A stretch of DNA of 64,000 nucleotides from Sialis fuliginosa (GCA_961205875.1 OY540811.1:35929340-35993339); one strand, 5' to 3'; numbered from the stretch's first letter, positions 20,871-33,508 are shown. Numbers and translations are program-made. Notes: generated from the sequence alone by a model not told the origin.

Positions 20871-21387
20871 AAAGTACAAGGTTGTCTCATAACTCTGTGC
20901 GGGGAGTGGCATTAGACGGAGAACGCGTCATCGTGAGGAACTCTTTGATATTATAAATGGCTGTCAAACTATATTTACTCTTTATTTTAGTTAAGCTGAT
21001 TTATTGTAAGTTGTTTTTAAATATTTTCATTTGATATTGATAGTGTACTGAGTTTTAAATCTAAATTTTTATTATTTCATTATTATAAATTATAGTTTTA
21101 AACAAGTGTTTTTTTATGTGTAACCAACAAATGTATTTTCTTTAAGCATTGATTTCTGATATCATTTGTAATTTTTATGAAGAAATATTATATGTAATAA
21201 TTTGTGCTTCTGTAATAAACAATAATATTTACTTTTTTTAAATACAAATATCCAAAAATTCGAAATAATTTGAAAACAACTTTAATATATGAAACAACTT
21301 TTGAAAGGTTCCTCAAGGTGACGTCATCCCACGCAGCCGCTGATTGATCAAAAAGTTATGAGGCAACCTATGCATATACTAACCTTG
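20871..21387. mobile_element. MITE with ~85-bp TIRs and 9-bp TSD
   Basis: The ends CAAGGTTAGTA and its inverse open inverted repeats of about 85 bp with mismatches. The flanks are the identical 9-bp TATGGCAGG (20862-20870 and 21388-21396). A 9-bp duplication with long TIRs suggests a MULE-like (or 8-9 bp Merlin-like) element. The right TIR carries TGACGTCA at 21319-21326 and a CTGATTGATC motif. Only 134 bp separate it from the vanin-like stop codon. Confidence 0.85.
20957..21005 (+). CDS. Possible signal-peptide exon inside the MITE
   Basis: ATG at 20957 opens MAVKLYLLFILVKLIY, a short basic start and long hydrophobic core, running into a perfect donor GTAAGT at 21006. No downstream partner exon was found in this window. 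It lies inside the transposon at 20871-21387, so it is either a chance hydrophobic ORF or a captured or element-borne first exon. Confidence 0.25.
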
Positions 21388-21396
21388 TATGGCAGG

Positions 21397-22879
21397 TATC
21401 TAATTTCAACGAGAAATAGTTGAAATTTGTAGTTACTCCTCTATAAATCTTAAGTACCCACACAAAATTTCAAAAGGATTTATAACATAGTTTGAAAGTT
21501 ATTATTTTTTAAATTAACATGGGCTCTTATGGCAGAATGGTGTATTTACGGTTAAAGTCCATAAAACACATGGTTCAAGCATCGAGAAAAATCTGAAATT
21601 TTCACAACACGTCACTTACATATTTAGCAACAAGTTTCATAAAAAAAATTATACACATACAGAACTAAATTGTGAGAAAAAAAATTATTGCTGAAAAATA
21701 TTGAAAAAAAATGGCTACTGGAATGTAATGATTTGTTTCTATTACATATTTTTTCATAATTGTAAGCATATGAAGTACTAATTTATTATTTTCATTACAT
21801 TTGTATGTTCCACATATGTATTAAATAGTGTTATTTAAAAATATTTTAATTTATGTCATTTATAACAATAAAATACTTATTTTGTTTTTATATCTGACAG
21901 ATGAATTCAGAATATAATTTTTTCGTATTATCAACACAAATATTAATTTTTTGGCTATAATTCTAAAATAACAGTCAATAATGGGAAATAAGGTTTTAAA
22001 CAAAAGTATTTTTATAGTTTATGTAGTATTTAAACAAATTTGACTTTCTTATAAGCATTTAAAGAGAATAATTCATAATTTGATTTTGATCGTTCATTGC
22101 ATCTAGATTTATATTATTTTTGACTCGGACTGTATGTGCCTTAAATAAAAAAATGTTTCAAATAAAAGTTGCTTAGTTTTGAGGGGGAACCAAAATGGCG
22201 TTATTAATTATTAATTAATTATTTATTATAAGGTCGAATAGACCTTGAAGACGTCCGTCAACATTTTGTTCATATGGAAACCTATATTTTTTTATTACGG
22301 TATTTTAATTTATGGAAAAAACAAGCAGCTTTTGTTTGAAATAATTTTCAGTGGGACTTAATTAATTTTTCTTTGATATTTAACAAAAAAATATGAAATT
22401 TAAGATTTTCATGAATTTTTTACTGAGAAAATTTCTACGTACGCCCTTGATCTGGTGTGTTTATAAAATATATTGCTTTTTGTGGAGTTAGGTTAGTTCA
22501 TTGGGTTCTGAACAGGTGTATCTCGATTTATTTTTGAGTTGTATGTTATTGTCCAAAAATATATATTACATGTGTATAAAATATAATTTATTTAAAATGA
22601 TTTTTGAGTATTAATTTGTGATCTGTTCGTACGACAGAAGTTTTAAAAGTGTGAAGATCAAAAAATTAAAATTTTAAATACCATTTATGCAATTACAGTA
22701 TCTCTGCGTTTTCAATTAACTTTTAATTAAAAAAGCTCTCCTATATAATTTGTTTGCTTCTGCAATTTGTTCTAAAAGTTGACGTCAATATAACAATAAT
22801 ATAAATGCAGTTTGCAGAAGTGTATGTCTCTGCGTTAATTAGTAGAGTAAAGTCGGTATATATAGGGAACACCATTCTT
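21397..22879. other. AT-rich stretch, no gene seen
   Basis: No ORF with coding character and no clear element ends. Mostly low-complexity A/T. Confidence 0.4.
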
Positions 22880-23083
22880 GTGTTTCCATAGAAAACTAGA
22901 ACCCTTATAGTTTCGCCATGTCCGTCCGTCCAAAAAAAAAATTGTTTTCAAAAACTTATCATTTCTGTTTTTATGTTATCAGTCTTCGTCCGTATATCAA
23001 ATTTCATCTTAATCGGCTTACATTTTTTGAGGACGGACGGACATGGCGAAACTATAAGGTTTTCTAGTTTTCTATGGAAACCT
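22880..23083. repeat. Palindromic MITE
   Basis: The left arm (22880-22930) with ATAGTTTCGCCATGTCCGTC is mirrored at 23031-23083 by GACGGACATGGCGAAACTAT and TTTTCTATGGAAAC. The same right arm recurs at 50390-50435. Confidence 0.7.
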
Positions 23084-24246
23084 AATGAACATATTAACAA
23101 TTGCAGATACGAACTAATGATATCGGAGATCTTTTTTGCAATTTTGAAATTCATTTATTTAAAAAAACAGCGGTCTCCAAACTCATAACCGACTTTGATC
23201 TATTCAAACAATACATGTTGTTGTCAGAGACGAAAAAATCGTATACCCATTTTGACACCACCTTTCTAACTTTAATCTCCAGTTTTATCAACATCTGTTA
23301 TTGGTATTAACCATGTAAATCTCCAAATGGACCAATTAGAACTCAGCATTTGCTATTTAACAGATGTCAACATAAACAAACATATGTAGATAGAAGAAAT
23401 CGGGCATATACCTATGGTAAATAAATTGTGTATCAAAAGTCAAAAGTACTTATCTGATAGCAAAATATATTAATTAACATGTATTAAAAGGAAATGTTTA
23501 GACCGTATGCAACACTTATAAAGAAAAAGTTTTCAGTAATATTGTATTTTGTAGATTTTGATAAAAAAACAAATATTGTTCATGGAACGAACTCGAATTG
23601 ATTAGGAAGTTTTTTATGCAGATTTTTTTTAAATTCTTTATAATTGCTTATGTAATAAACTGCCCTGGTCGGCACAATTCTTTTTTATACATCATGAATC
23701 ATGATACAGAAGAAATTACATATGTTAACACTTTCTTACATTACATTTGTTGTTGTTTTTGTTAATGTTTGAGATATATTTTAATTCTATTCTGTGATTT
23801 TATTTAAAACGTTTTTATTATAAATCGTTATAATAATTTTTCTGTTTAAAAAAATGTTGTTTTGTCAACGGCTTCTTATTTGTTTGATAGTTCAACAATT
23901 TAACTCGTTATTTTAGATATTATTATTTCTTTACAACTATATTTAATTTTGATACCCCACACGTCTTGGTATACAATTTTTTTTTTTTTTTTTGGATTTG
24001 CTTTAAAGCCCCCTGCAGTCATCATTTTTGATTTAGAAAAAAATAGTAAAAGGGTCAAATTCCGCTTGTTTGGTTACACATTTTAACGTGCCACATGCCT
24101 TGGTATAAAAAAATATTTTTTTACCTAGCTTTAGCTCCTAAGTACCCCCCCTGAAAAATTATTTTTTCAATATATTTGTACATTTTTTACTAGAGGACGT
24201 CATTTTACATGTTCAATAAAAATTTCAAGTTTCTAGCTTATATAGC
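23084..24246. other. AT-rich stretch, no gene seen
   Basis: Includes a T(19) run near 23980. No supported coding sequence. Confidence 0.4.
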
Positions 24247-24335
24247 TTACGAGCTATTAAGCTTTGAGTGAAAAGGACGGACGGACGGACGGACGACAAA
24301 GTGAGATTAATAGGGTTTCTTCGCAACCCTAATAA
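24247..24335. repeat. Copy of the GGAC-tract motif found at 870-975
   Basis: ACGAGCTATTAAGCTTTGAG, (GGAC)4 and GACAAAGTGAGATTAATAGG match the inner part of the MITE at 586-1012, here without its TIRs, so it belongs to a separate dispersed repeat. Confidence 0.6.
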
Positions 24336-24501
24336 AAACTAAAATTATTATTTTTTGGTCAATTCATTAAAGATACAAAAACAGAATATGACTTTAAAAT
24401 ATATAATATATACTTTTGATACCCCGTTTGAAAGTCTTTGCAAGATAGAAAATTTTATTAGCTAGGCTGTAACACCTGATATTAAACCCGATTGTATATA
24501 G

Positions 24502-24723
24502 CAGCGGTTCTTAAACTTATGAGGTCTAGGGACCCTCTTTTGAACAATTATTTTTCAGGAATCCTTCCTGACAGAAAAACAAAGAAGGTCGTTAAATACT
24601 AATTAATCATTGGTAAATAGAAATGTAGAAGTACTTTAATTTATGCCAAATATGTTTTACGGACCCCTGCCAAAAGTTCAACAGACCCCTGGGAGTCCGC
24701 GGCCCCTAGTTTAAGAATCGCTG
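24502..24723. mobile_element. hAT-type MITE, 222 bp, perfect 8-bp TSD
   Basis: The ends CAGCGGTTCTTAAACT and AGTTTAAGAATCGCTG are flanked by GTATATAG at 24494-24501 and 24724-24731. Confidence 0.92.
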
Positions 24724-24731
24724 GTATATAG

Positions 24732-25665
24732 GTATTAACTTTTATTTTCTTTAAATAAATTCATTAATTTTTTTCAGTTTTTGATCCATTAACAAATATA
24801 AATTTTTCATTATGTTGAATTAGATCGTTTTTAGGAATATATCGATTTTATCTGTATTTAAATAAAACTTAATTTCTAGTTGTTTCTACCCCTGATTAAA
24901 AATTAGTATTTTAGTATAATTTATAAACCCATAGCCCATAATATTATTAATTACTCGAAAGGTTCAAATCCAAGCAAAACTAATTTGATTTGATTATTTT
25001 TAACCCCTTTTCCATTTTGTCCTCTATTCAGCTTTTACTTCAACAGTAATTCAATTGTTGTATCAATTCTAGTATTTTTATTAAACCCAATCAGCCAGAG
25101 TAAATCAAATAAACTTGTTGTTGGCGACCAAAAATAACATGATTTAAGTTAATTGTTACGATTTTAAGAAGCGACGTTCACGTGACCATAGCCCCTGCCA
25201 CGTGTCGATCTGTAGAGGCAATCAGTGTCAATTAACCACCCCATGTATATGCACACGTTCGCTTTTATACAGTGGCGTATTTACTCTGTAATTTGAGGAG
25301 GTTCTATATTCTATACATTGAATAAAATAAGCCGCGGTGGACGTTTTTTATCAGTGGGGTGAATAATTTTACCAATTGTATTAACAGGTATATTGTCGTG
25401 CTTAGGTAAAAGGCAGTAAACGAATTGATGCTATTATAGGGTCGAGCGGGGTAAATATGAAACACCAAAAAAATGGGGTAAAAGTGAAACAAACTAGCAA
25501 CTAAAAAACTAATTTGTTTATAGGAGGATTATAAAAACTGACATCATCATTAAAGGTTTGTTAAAGTGACCTGAAAATATGAATGTATCACCCCCTCCCT
25601 TTATCAATGTCTGTTAGTCGATGTCAAAACGTGTGAATTAAATTTTAATTCTTTGCACACAACTT
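24732..25665. other. AT-rich stretch, no gene seen
   Basis: No supported coding sequence or element ends. Confidence 0.4.
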
Positions 25666-25670
25666 TCTGT

Positions 25671-25908
25671 ATAGCTCAGCAGTGACCAGGTCTCCGGTTT
25701 TGACCCGGAGTCTCAGGGTTTGCACACTGGATCTCCGGGCTCCGGGTTTGTGTGCAATTTATCCGGGTTTTGCAAAAAATGACGACGACTAAACAAAAAA
25801 GTCGTCAAAAATAGAGCAGGGGACAAAACAGTGCAGATTATGGTAACAAATTTTGTGATAATAAATATAAAAAGAATAAAATAAAACTAAAATCTGGTCA
25901 CCCTAGCG
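25671..25908. repeat. Possible degraded hAT-like element
   Basis: CAGTGACCAG near 25679 and CTGGTCACCCTAG near 25896-25908 look like hAT ends. Tandem CCGGG/CCGGTT motifs lie inside. No target duplication was found. Confidence 0.35.
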
Positions 25909-25920
25909 GTGCGTCAGATG

Positions 25921-25949
25921 AAGCAAGTGAGGCCAAGCCTCACTTGCTT
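25921..25949. repeat. Perfect 13-bp-stem hairpin
   Basis: AAGCAAGTGAGGC, a 3-nt loop CAA, then the exact inverse GCCTCACTTGCTT. The right arm and the next ~20 bases (ATCGACGAATAAAAAATAA) recur as a direct repeat at about 27853-27882, beyond the 1.2-kb palindrome. Confidence 0.7.
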
Positions 25950-26546
25950 TATCGACGAATAAAAAATAATTATGCTTACGTGAGTGGGCGCGTGGTGAGC
26001 AAATTGCTGTGGTAACAACTCTCTCGTCCTACCGGCATCCTTGCATTGAGTAAACTCAAACTAAGAACAGAAGTAGGTGAAGAGAGGGGAGGCAGGTACT
26101 GGGAAGCTGGACCTTAACGAGCCAACAATTGAAAAAATAATAACGGTTTTTTGTTGAAGGCGGCAAAATGCTCATAGCGCGCCTACTCTAGGGTTAAGAA
26201 TATACTCTTAATCCAGAAAATTCTTATATTAAGAAAATATTGTTTTCGTTATATATAAAACAAGATTTTCTTGGCCCAAGTCATTTTTTTACCTGTGTAA
26301 TAATAAAAATGAGTTCAAAGGTACGATTTTTTATGGTTTTATTCTTCACGTAATAATGTCTGCTGGGTTTTGCAGCTTGAACTACGTAAAAAGTATAAAC
26401 AAAAGGTAGCTACTAACAATTGATTAATTACATTACTATCGTTCTAATAAAAGAACATATTATATAATTTTTTATTTTTTTTTATATATTTTATTTTTGT
26501 CTTCTAGCTCCTCTTGAACTTTTTAGACAGCTTTTATACTTTATTA

Positions 26547-27732
26547 TACCGGGTGTTCCAGACCAGCCGTCCACTATGTTTTACACCCAAACTATTGAAG
26601 ATAGAGTTTTATGATAAAAAATTTACTATATATATCGACCCTAAAGAATTTCAGGAAAATGTTTTCAACCCCCTAAAACTTCTCCTTGGGGGGTAGTTTG
26701 AGTGGTACTTGCCCGTTTCTCAGCAAAATCAAATGGAACGGTATATCCAAAAGTAGATAATTTTGAAGATCATAAAAAAGTAAGAAACTTTTGTAAAAAA
26801 AAAAATTTCGTACATTCAATTGTTTAGAAAATATGGCGACTTGATCTTAAATTTTAGGGTTTTCCTAAAATTGCTCTAGTTTTGTTAAATATTAATGAAA
26901 TTTTATTTTTAAAATTTGTTTTGAAAGTAGAAATAACGAACTTTCTAATGATATATGATTATTTGAGATTTGAATAATTTAAAGTGTCATACGCGACTTG
27001 TCATAAATTCAAAATTTCAATTGGAGATAATTCAAAAATATTAAATGGAATGGTATGTCAATTAGTACTTTATCTTAAAAAATATATTTAAATTAACAAC
27101 TTTTGTTAAAAAAATTATAAATTTTATTTAAAAAAAAAAAAAAATTATAATTTTAAATTAAAAATTTTCTTAACAAAAGTTGTTAATTTAAATATATTTT
27201 TTAAGATAAAGTACTAATTGATATACCATTCCATTTAAAAATTTTGAATTATCCCTAATTGAAGTTTTGAATTTTTGATATGTCGCGTATGACACTTTAA
27301 ACTATCCAATTCTCAAATAATCATACATCATTAGAAAATTCGTTATTTCTACTTTCAAAACAAATTTTAAAAATAAAATTTCATTAATATTTAACGAAAC
27401 TAGAGCAATTTTAGTAAAACCCTAAAATTTAAGATCAAGTCACCATATTTTCTAAACAATTGAATGTATGAAAAATTTTTTTTTACAAAAGTTTCTTACT
27501 TTTTTATGATCTTCAAAATTATCTACTTTTGGATATACCGTTTCATTTGATTTTGCTGAGAAACGGGCATGTACCCCTCAAACTATCCCCCAAGGAGGAG
27601 TTTTAGGGGGTTGAAAACATTTTCCTGAAATTCTTTAGGGTCGATATATATAGTACATTTTTTATCATAAAACTCTATCTTCAATAGTTTGGGCGTAAAA
27701 CATAGTGGACGGGTGGTCTGGAACACCCGGTA
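26547..27732. mobile_element. 1.19-kb near-perfect foldback, Tc1/mariner-type ends
   Basis: The ends TACCGGGTGTTCCAGACC and GGTCTGGAACACCCGGTA are flanked by TA. The two halves are inverted copies of each other almost to the centre (about 27130-27140). Paired blocks include AAGATAGAGTTTTATGATAA and AGCAAAATCAAATGGAACGG. There is no transposase frame. The terminal ACCGGGTG motif is shared with the element at 48018-48862. Confidence 0.9.
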
Positions 27733-27734
27733 TA

Positions 27735-30095
27735 ATTTATATAATACCTGAATAACGTGTTAAAAAAATATTCTTAAACCAAAGAAATAAAATATTTTGT
27801 TGAATCGTTTCATGCTAAAATGGATTTTATAATAATCTAATTATATCAGCATCACTTGCTTTATCGACGAATAAAAAATAAATATTTATTATATTATACA
27901 TAATAAATATATTAGTATTTATATGTATATGTCGTGGGTGAAACTCAGGGAGTAAATCGATAGTTTCACTCACTCCCCCCGAAAAAAGTCAATAGGATTT
28001 TTTTTTGCACATTAAGCGGGCGTCACCACCTGTGAATTGTTAATGACATGAAAATATCAGTGGGATCTTTTTTTAAAATAAATTGGATGGTCATCACCTA
28101 CATATATAGACTTTCAATAATAAAAAAAGTTAACTCACTCAATTTATTAGACATTTTTCCCATTGGAAGCTTTAAATAATCAAAAAAGAGGTAAATATTA
28201 TACCATAGACATAGAGCATGGACCGCGCATCTAAATGAATTTTCGCGGAAATATAACTGTTTGAAAATTTAAATTTTTGTTTTGTTTAATTATCCCTTAT
28301 TTTTTTTTGAGGTGTGTATAATAAAACACCACTTTTACAAACAAAATTTTCTTGATTTGATTTGAGCAAATTTAGAAAAATCGATTTAAAAAATCAAAGA
28401 TCAAGATTCAATCGGAAACCCTAAATTTAATTTATTAATTAGTGTAGATTTGGACACCCCGTATCAACCATTGGACGGTAAGTGGTAAGTCCAATAAGAG
28501 ATATTTTTCCGCAAAGTCGCGGGGCTCCCAGAGTCGCGGAGCCCGTAGCATTTGCTACTCCGGCCCTGCTTCTTACAATTAGATTCAGTTTATAATTATT
28601 GTTGGAAAATTTTATTTTAAATTCTGTATAATTGTTAGGGCAAACAATTTTATATTTTATCATATATTAATATATGATTTTATGTTATTTAGCATTATAT
28701 TGCATATTTATCAATTATGAATTAAGTATTACGTTCTACAATATCAATTTCTCTGCTTTAGGACTTATATCTATAGAAAAGGAATTTTTGATTGAACTGT
28801 CAAAAAAATAAACTTTATGACGGAATAATAAACAAACTATCTATGAAGAATCGACGAATAGATTTAATATTTAAGAAATAATCAATTATTTGTAATTAAA
28901 TACTTTTTTTTTACTTTAAAATAAATTTACATATATCAAAATATATACCGAACTAAATGAAAAATTCAGTATAATCACCTATTAATAATAAACTTTACTT
29001 TATTTTTATTTTTTAATTTGACTTTTTTGAATTTAAAGATTTCGTGTAAAATATGAACTGAAGTTTGTATACCTGTACATATGTAGTGAACTTAAAGAAA
29101 CTACAAATCAACAAAATTATAAATTCAATGAATTATAAGTTAATATATAACAATTAAGGCATCTTTACATCTAATATATCAATTATATATCATAACTAAG
29201 TCTATATTTGATTTAAAATAAATAAAACACGATTAAATTATTAAATTAATTAATTAGAATTTAAATTTGGCGCCTGACAACTATTGCTCAGTCTTACACA
29301 CAACGTATAGATTGGAGCTCTTCTGCTTATTACTCACTTCATTCTATTACAATACCAACCATAGAACACTACATACAACACATATCACATGTTGTTAATC
29401 TTTTAATCAATTTATCGAACTTAATTCGGGATTTCAGTGTTCGATTTATTAATCATAATGATTTGAAAGTTATATAAATGTATTACAAAGGCTGTGAACT
29501 TGTCCATACATGAATAATATTTACAAAAAATTAAATATTGCATCGATTTGACAGTGGTTAGCGCGTAATCCTATACTTTAATAAGTTTATCCCGTTGTAA
29601 TATTCAATGACATTGTGTTTTTAACTTAATTTAAGGTGTGTATTAAATGTTGGAATACTTTAAAACGTGCTCAGTGCTTGTAATTTATTAATATACCGAA
29701 AAACAAATTGCGTGTAGAATGCAGACTCAATGGCGTCGGTTTTCAGTTATCCTTTTTTAAAGTTTTGGTAAAGTTTACAAAGTTTATATACGTCTGCTAG
29801 ACTTCATCTGTAAACTGTAATGTTCTAGTAATAGTGTGAAGGTGTTTTATTACCTGATCCCTTCTTAATTTGTGATTAACTTTACAATAATAAATCATAA
29901 GAAAATGGCGGGAATAGCGACACTTGTATATTTTTACAATTTTATGTGATTATTGTGTTTTAATAATAAGAAATGATGTGTTATTGATCTAATATATTAT
30001 GTCTTTTAAGTGATCAAATACTTGTGTACGTGTTTAATTCTTTTTTTCTTATTATAACCTCAAAACTATGTGTGAAGCTCAGGTGTGAAGATCTT
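27735..30095. other. AT-rich stretch, no firm gene
   Basis: A fragment with GGAGCCCGTAGCATTTGCTA and CTCCGGCCCTG at about 28520-28570 looks like a hAT end without its partner. Otherwise no supported feature. Confidence 0.4.
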
Positions 30096-30116
30096 ATGGC
30101 GCCAAATGTCAATAAG
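30096..30116 (+). CDS. Possible first coding exon (MAPNVNK), weak
   Basis: ATG at 30096 gives seven codons running in phase into GTAAAA at 30117. A seven-codon uORF lies upstream. No following exon was found in the window, so this is only a candidate start of a gene with long introns. Confidence 0.15.
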
Positions 30117-30553
30117 GTAAAATGTTATATTTTCAGTTTTATTGCATTGTTCTATAATAAAAATTAGATGTTTTGTGTTGTTTACTTAGTAAAGTGTTTC
30201 TATCAAGTCTTAGAATACTCATGTAATGGCTTAATCCATTATCTTTAACAATAATCAAATAATCATAAAGACAAGTTATGATGGTTAAATTATGCATTTT
30301 CTACCTCAAATCTGTCAAATTAAAACAAACTATTCTATAAATAATTAAATACAGCATCTGTACTAAAGGGATGTATATTTATCTTCGTGATTAATGCGCT
30401 AAATCAATTAAAATACTTAAAAACAAATAATACAAGCTTGGGGTGGGGTGAGATCCTTTAAGTCCACACAATCAACTTCCCAACACAGTATGATTATAAA
30501 TACTTGAATACTGATTATTTATTGTTTCCGTATAGTTTATGTGAATATTTTTT

Positions 30554-31298
30554 GCTTCCTCGCAATATCGAAGATACGAGAAGCTTTGTGATCGTTTCAG
30601 ATTGAGACAAAAAAAATGTTCTCCGATTTCAAAATTTTAAATTGAACTTTCCGTCTCACGTCAAGGCAAACACTTTTCGTTCCGTGTCTGTCTGTCTGTG
30701 TGTCCATCCGTCCGTCTGTCCCCTGAATCCTTGTCACACGCATAACTCATGAACCACTGAACCGATATTATTGAAACTTGGTCGGATGGTTGGGTCTGGC
30801 TTGAGGACGGTCCCATTTCATCAAAATCGTGTGTAAGGGGGAGGGGTGACACCCCAAAATATTAATTTTTTTCAAGATATCTCAAGAACGACACATGTTA
30901 CGTGAAAATTTTATAGAATATTTTTTGTAGAGCATTAAATTTTCTGTAATATGGGTCTACAACGTTTGTTGTAAAATATTCCCTTACAATGATTTATCTG
31001 AATTTATTTTAAAAATTCGTGTTTTGTTTTTCTAAATTGATATTAATTGCTTGGACATATTAAATGTCATTTTGACATTTGTCAAAAAATTAAAAATATA
31101 CAAAAAAAATAATTAGGTGTGTCTTCAGAAAAATTTCGAAGTAGTATTTTTTTTAGTAAAATTGTATGAAAATTAAATGGTTAACCAATTCCAGGCAATT
31201 TATCTCAACATTATTGGTTTTTATTTAAATTGTTGAATAATTAACTACCTTTGGTGAATTTAGCACGAGAAAGCACTGTGCATTTACTTGGCAGATGT
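30554..31298 (+). repeat. Repeat C copy (plus orientation), 745 bp
   Basis: Begins GCTTCCTCGCAATATCGAAG and ATACGAGAAGC (an imperfect hairpin) and ends ACTTGGCAGATG. It includes a GTCTGTCTGTC-type tract and the segment ATTGAAACTTGGTCGGATGG. Homologous to 44462-45168 and 16513-17101, which are inverted relative to it. Confidence 0.75.
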
Positions 31299-31972
31299 TT
31301 TTATTTGTTGACCTTAATATATATTTCCTAGTTAGATCATAATTATCTATAACCACATTTTCAATACACAAATACGACAGACAAAACATAATAACTGACC
31401 GGCCCGTAGACCCAAAGCTAGTTGCCTGTCACTGCGATGTACCAGGAGAAGTCACTTAAATACCTGGTCACTTGGCCCTTAACAAACAATGCAGTAGCGG
31501 TGACTAATCTATGTGGGCTCTGAAATTCCATAGAAAACTTTCAGTACTCCTGTGCCCTTCATCTTGATACAGATTAGACTGGCTACGGTTGCTAAACAAA
31601 GTTAGGTCTATGCTGTAATCACTCGTTGTCCACAAAGCTCTTAGGAATGATCTGTTATTAGCATTGTGTGTTTTGGGGAATTTGTGTTCGATGGACTTGG
31701 TGAAGGGTTCGTGCACTAGTTACCGACATAACTCTTCAACTGACTAACTAAACGACTAATTTTTTACAGGAGTTCTATGTGGATTGGACCAAACAACAGA
31801 ATAGGATTCGAATCCTTGATTATTGAAAACAAAACACTTCGATATATTTAAATATAAGGTAATTTATACAGTACTTAATGCATTTCGATATGTATTAATG
31901 AGTATAGGTTACAAAGATTATATATATTTCTTATCGAAATATAAATAGAAAAAACAATAAGAGACAACAGAA

Positions 31973-31989
31973 CAGGGTTCGATTCCCTG
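31973..31989 (+). other. tRNA T-arm-like hairpin with exact B-box match
   Basis: CAGGGTTCGATTCCCTG forms a 5-bp stem and 7-nt loop and contains GGTTCGATTCC, an exact match to the RNA polymerase III B-box consensus. CAATAA at 31955-31960 can pair with TTATTG at 31991-31996, like a short acceptor stem. The same motif recurs at 33324-33340, 35104-35120 and 42316-42332, with weaker versions at about 31803, 33154, 33439 and 34934. No A box or full cloverleaf is visible, so it is not called a tRNA. Confidence 0.45.
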
Positions 31990-32419
31990 ATTATTGAAAA
32001 AAAAACACGCCCAGGGCGCCAGATTTGCTAAGGCCGGCTCTGACCGGCTTATCATTATCTAATAAGATTTTTCTAACCTCTACACATCTATAGTTTATTT
32101 TTTACTACTCCCCTCTACAGGTTATATTTGACAAGAGCGGCGCCTATGTACATCATTTCTTGTCTATATATTGTAGATAATGATTTTATTCAAAATGGAT
32201 TTATCATGTAGTTGAAAAAGTTTTACTAGGTTGTTGATTTTTGATATGTTTAAAATACATAAGTAATTTTTTAAGCCGTTTTCTATATTGTCAATATAAA
32301 ATTTCACGGTGCTCGGTTTATTACAAAACTTTCTACAGAAATTATATTATTTTTAATTGTCCTATATAGTTTTTCTTCTCTACCTATGGTAATGTAATTT
32401 TTATTGTATCAGTTTCAAT

Positions 32420-33508
32420 CAGCGGTTCTCAAATTTTAAAAGTATTATAAATTTTTTTACAGGATATTTATGTGATGAAATATAATTTATTGACAAATAA
32501 AAATGCTTCATTCATGTTATAGAGGTATGATTTATAAATACATTTATTTATTATTGATATAATAATTTGATCTGTTGACCTTATTTTTCAATATCATCTA
32601 TTTTATTTCCTAACAAGATGATAATTATCTACAAGCAGATTTTCAATAAACAAATACGACAGACAACACATAATAACTGACCGGCCCGTAGACCCAAAGC
32701 TAGTTGCCTGTCACTGCGACGTACCAGGAGAAGTCACTTAAATAACTGGTCGCTTGGCCCTTCACATACAATGCTGTGGCGATGATACTAATCTGGGTGG
32801 GCTCTGATATTCCATAGAAAACTTACAGTATATTGTATTCTGTTATCTTCAATATTATAACAGCTTCGTCGGGACTGGCTAGTTAGTGTATGAAGCTGTT
32901 ATGATATTGATTGGACTGTTTACAATTGCTAAACGGAGTTACGTCTATGCTGTAATCACTCGTTGTTCACAAAGCTCTTAGCAATGATCTGTCATTAGCA
33001 TTGTGTGTTTTGGGTTTAGGTCGACTCGGGAATTTGTGAACGATGGACCTGGTGAAGGGTTCGTGCATTAGTTACCGACATAACTCTTCAACTGACTAAC
33101 TAAACGACCTCTTTTTACAGGAGTTCTATGTGGATTGAGCAAAACAACAGAATAGGATTCGAATCTCTGATAATTGAAAACAAAACACTTTGATAGATTT
33201 CAATATAAGGTCATTTATACAGTACATAATGCATTTCGATATGTATTAATGAGTATTGGTTACAAAGATTATATATATTTCTTATCGATATATAAATAGA
33301 AAAAACAATAAGAGTCAACAGAACAGGGTTCGATTCCCTGATTATCGAAAACAAAACACTTCGATATATTTAAACATAAGGTCATTTATAAAATATACAA
33401 GTTAGTTAACTTTGACGATATTAAATAATTACAAAAAATGGGTTCTAATCCCTGTAATGTACAGTGAAACTTTCGTCTATTTTTAATACAACAGTTTGAG
33501 AACCACTG
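32420..33508. repeat. hAT-like inverted ends inside duplication unit 1
   Basis: CAGCGGTTCTCAAA and TTTGAGAACCACTG bound 1.09 kb that contains the second half-unit. No matching 8-bp flank was found. The equivalent segment in unit 2 is 41415-42500. Confidence 0.45.

Noticed and set aside
20871-21005. Promoter and first exon of a second vanin-like gene
   Set aside because: The whole stretch is bounded by TIRs with an exact 9-bp duplication, and no second set of vanin exons follows in the window.
31973-31989. A true tRNA gene
   Set aside because: Only a T-arm and short end pairing are present; no D-arm, anticodon arm or A box at normal spacing.
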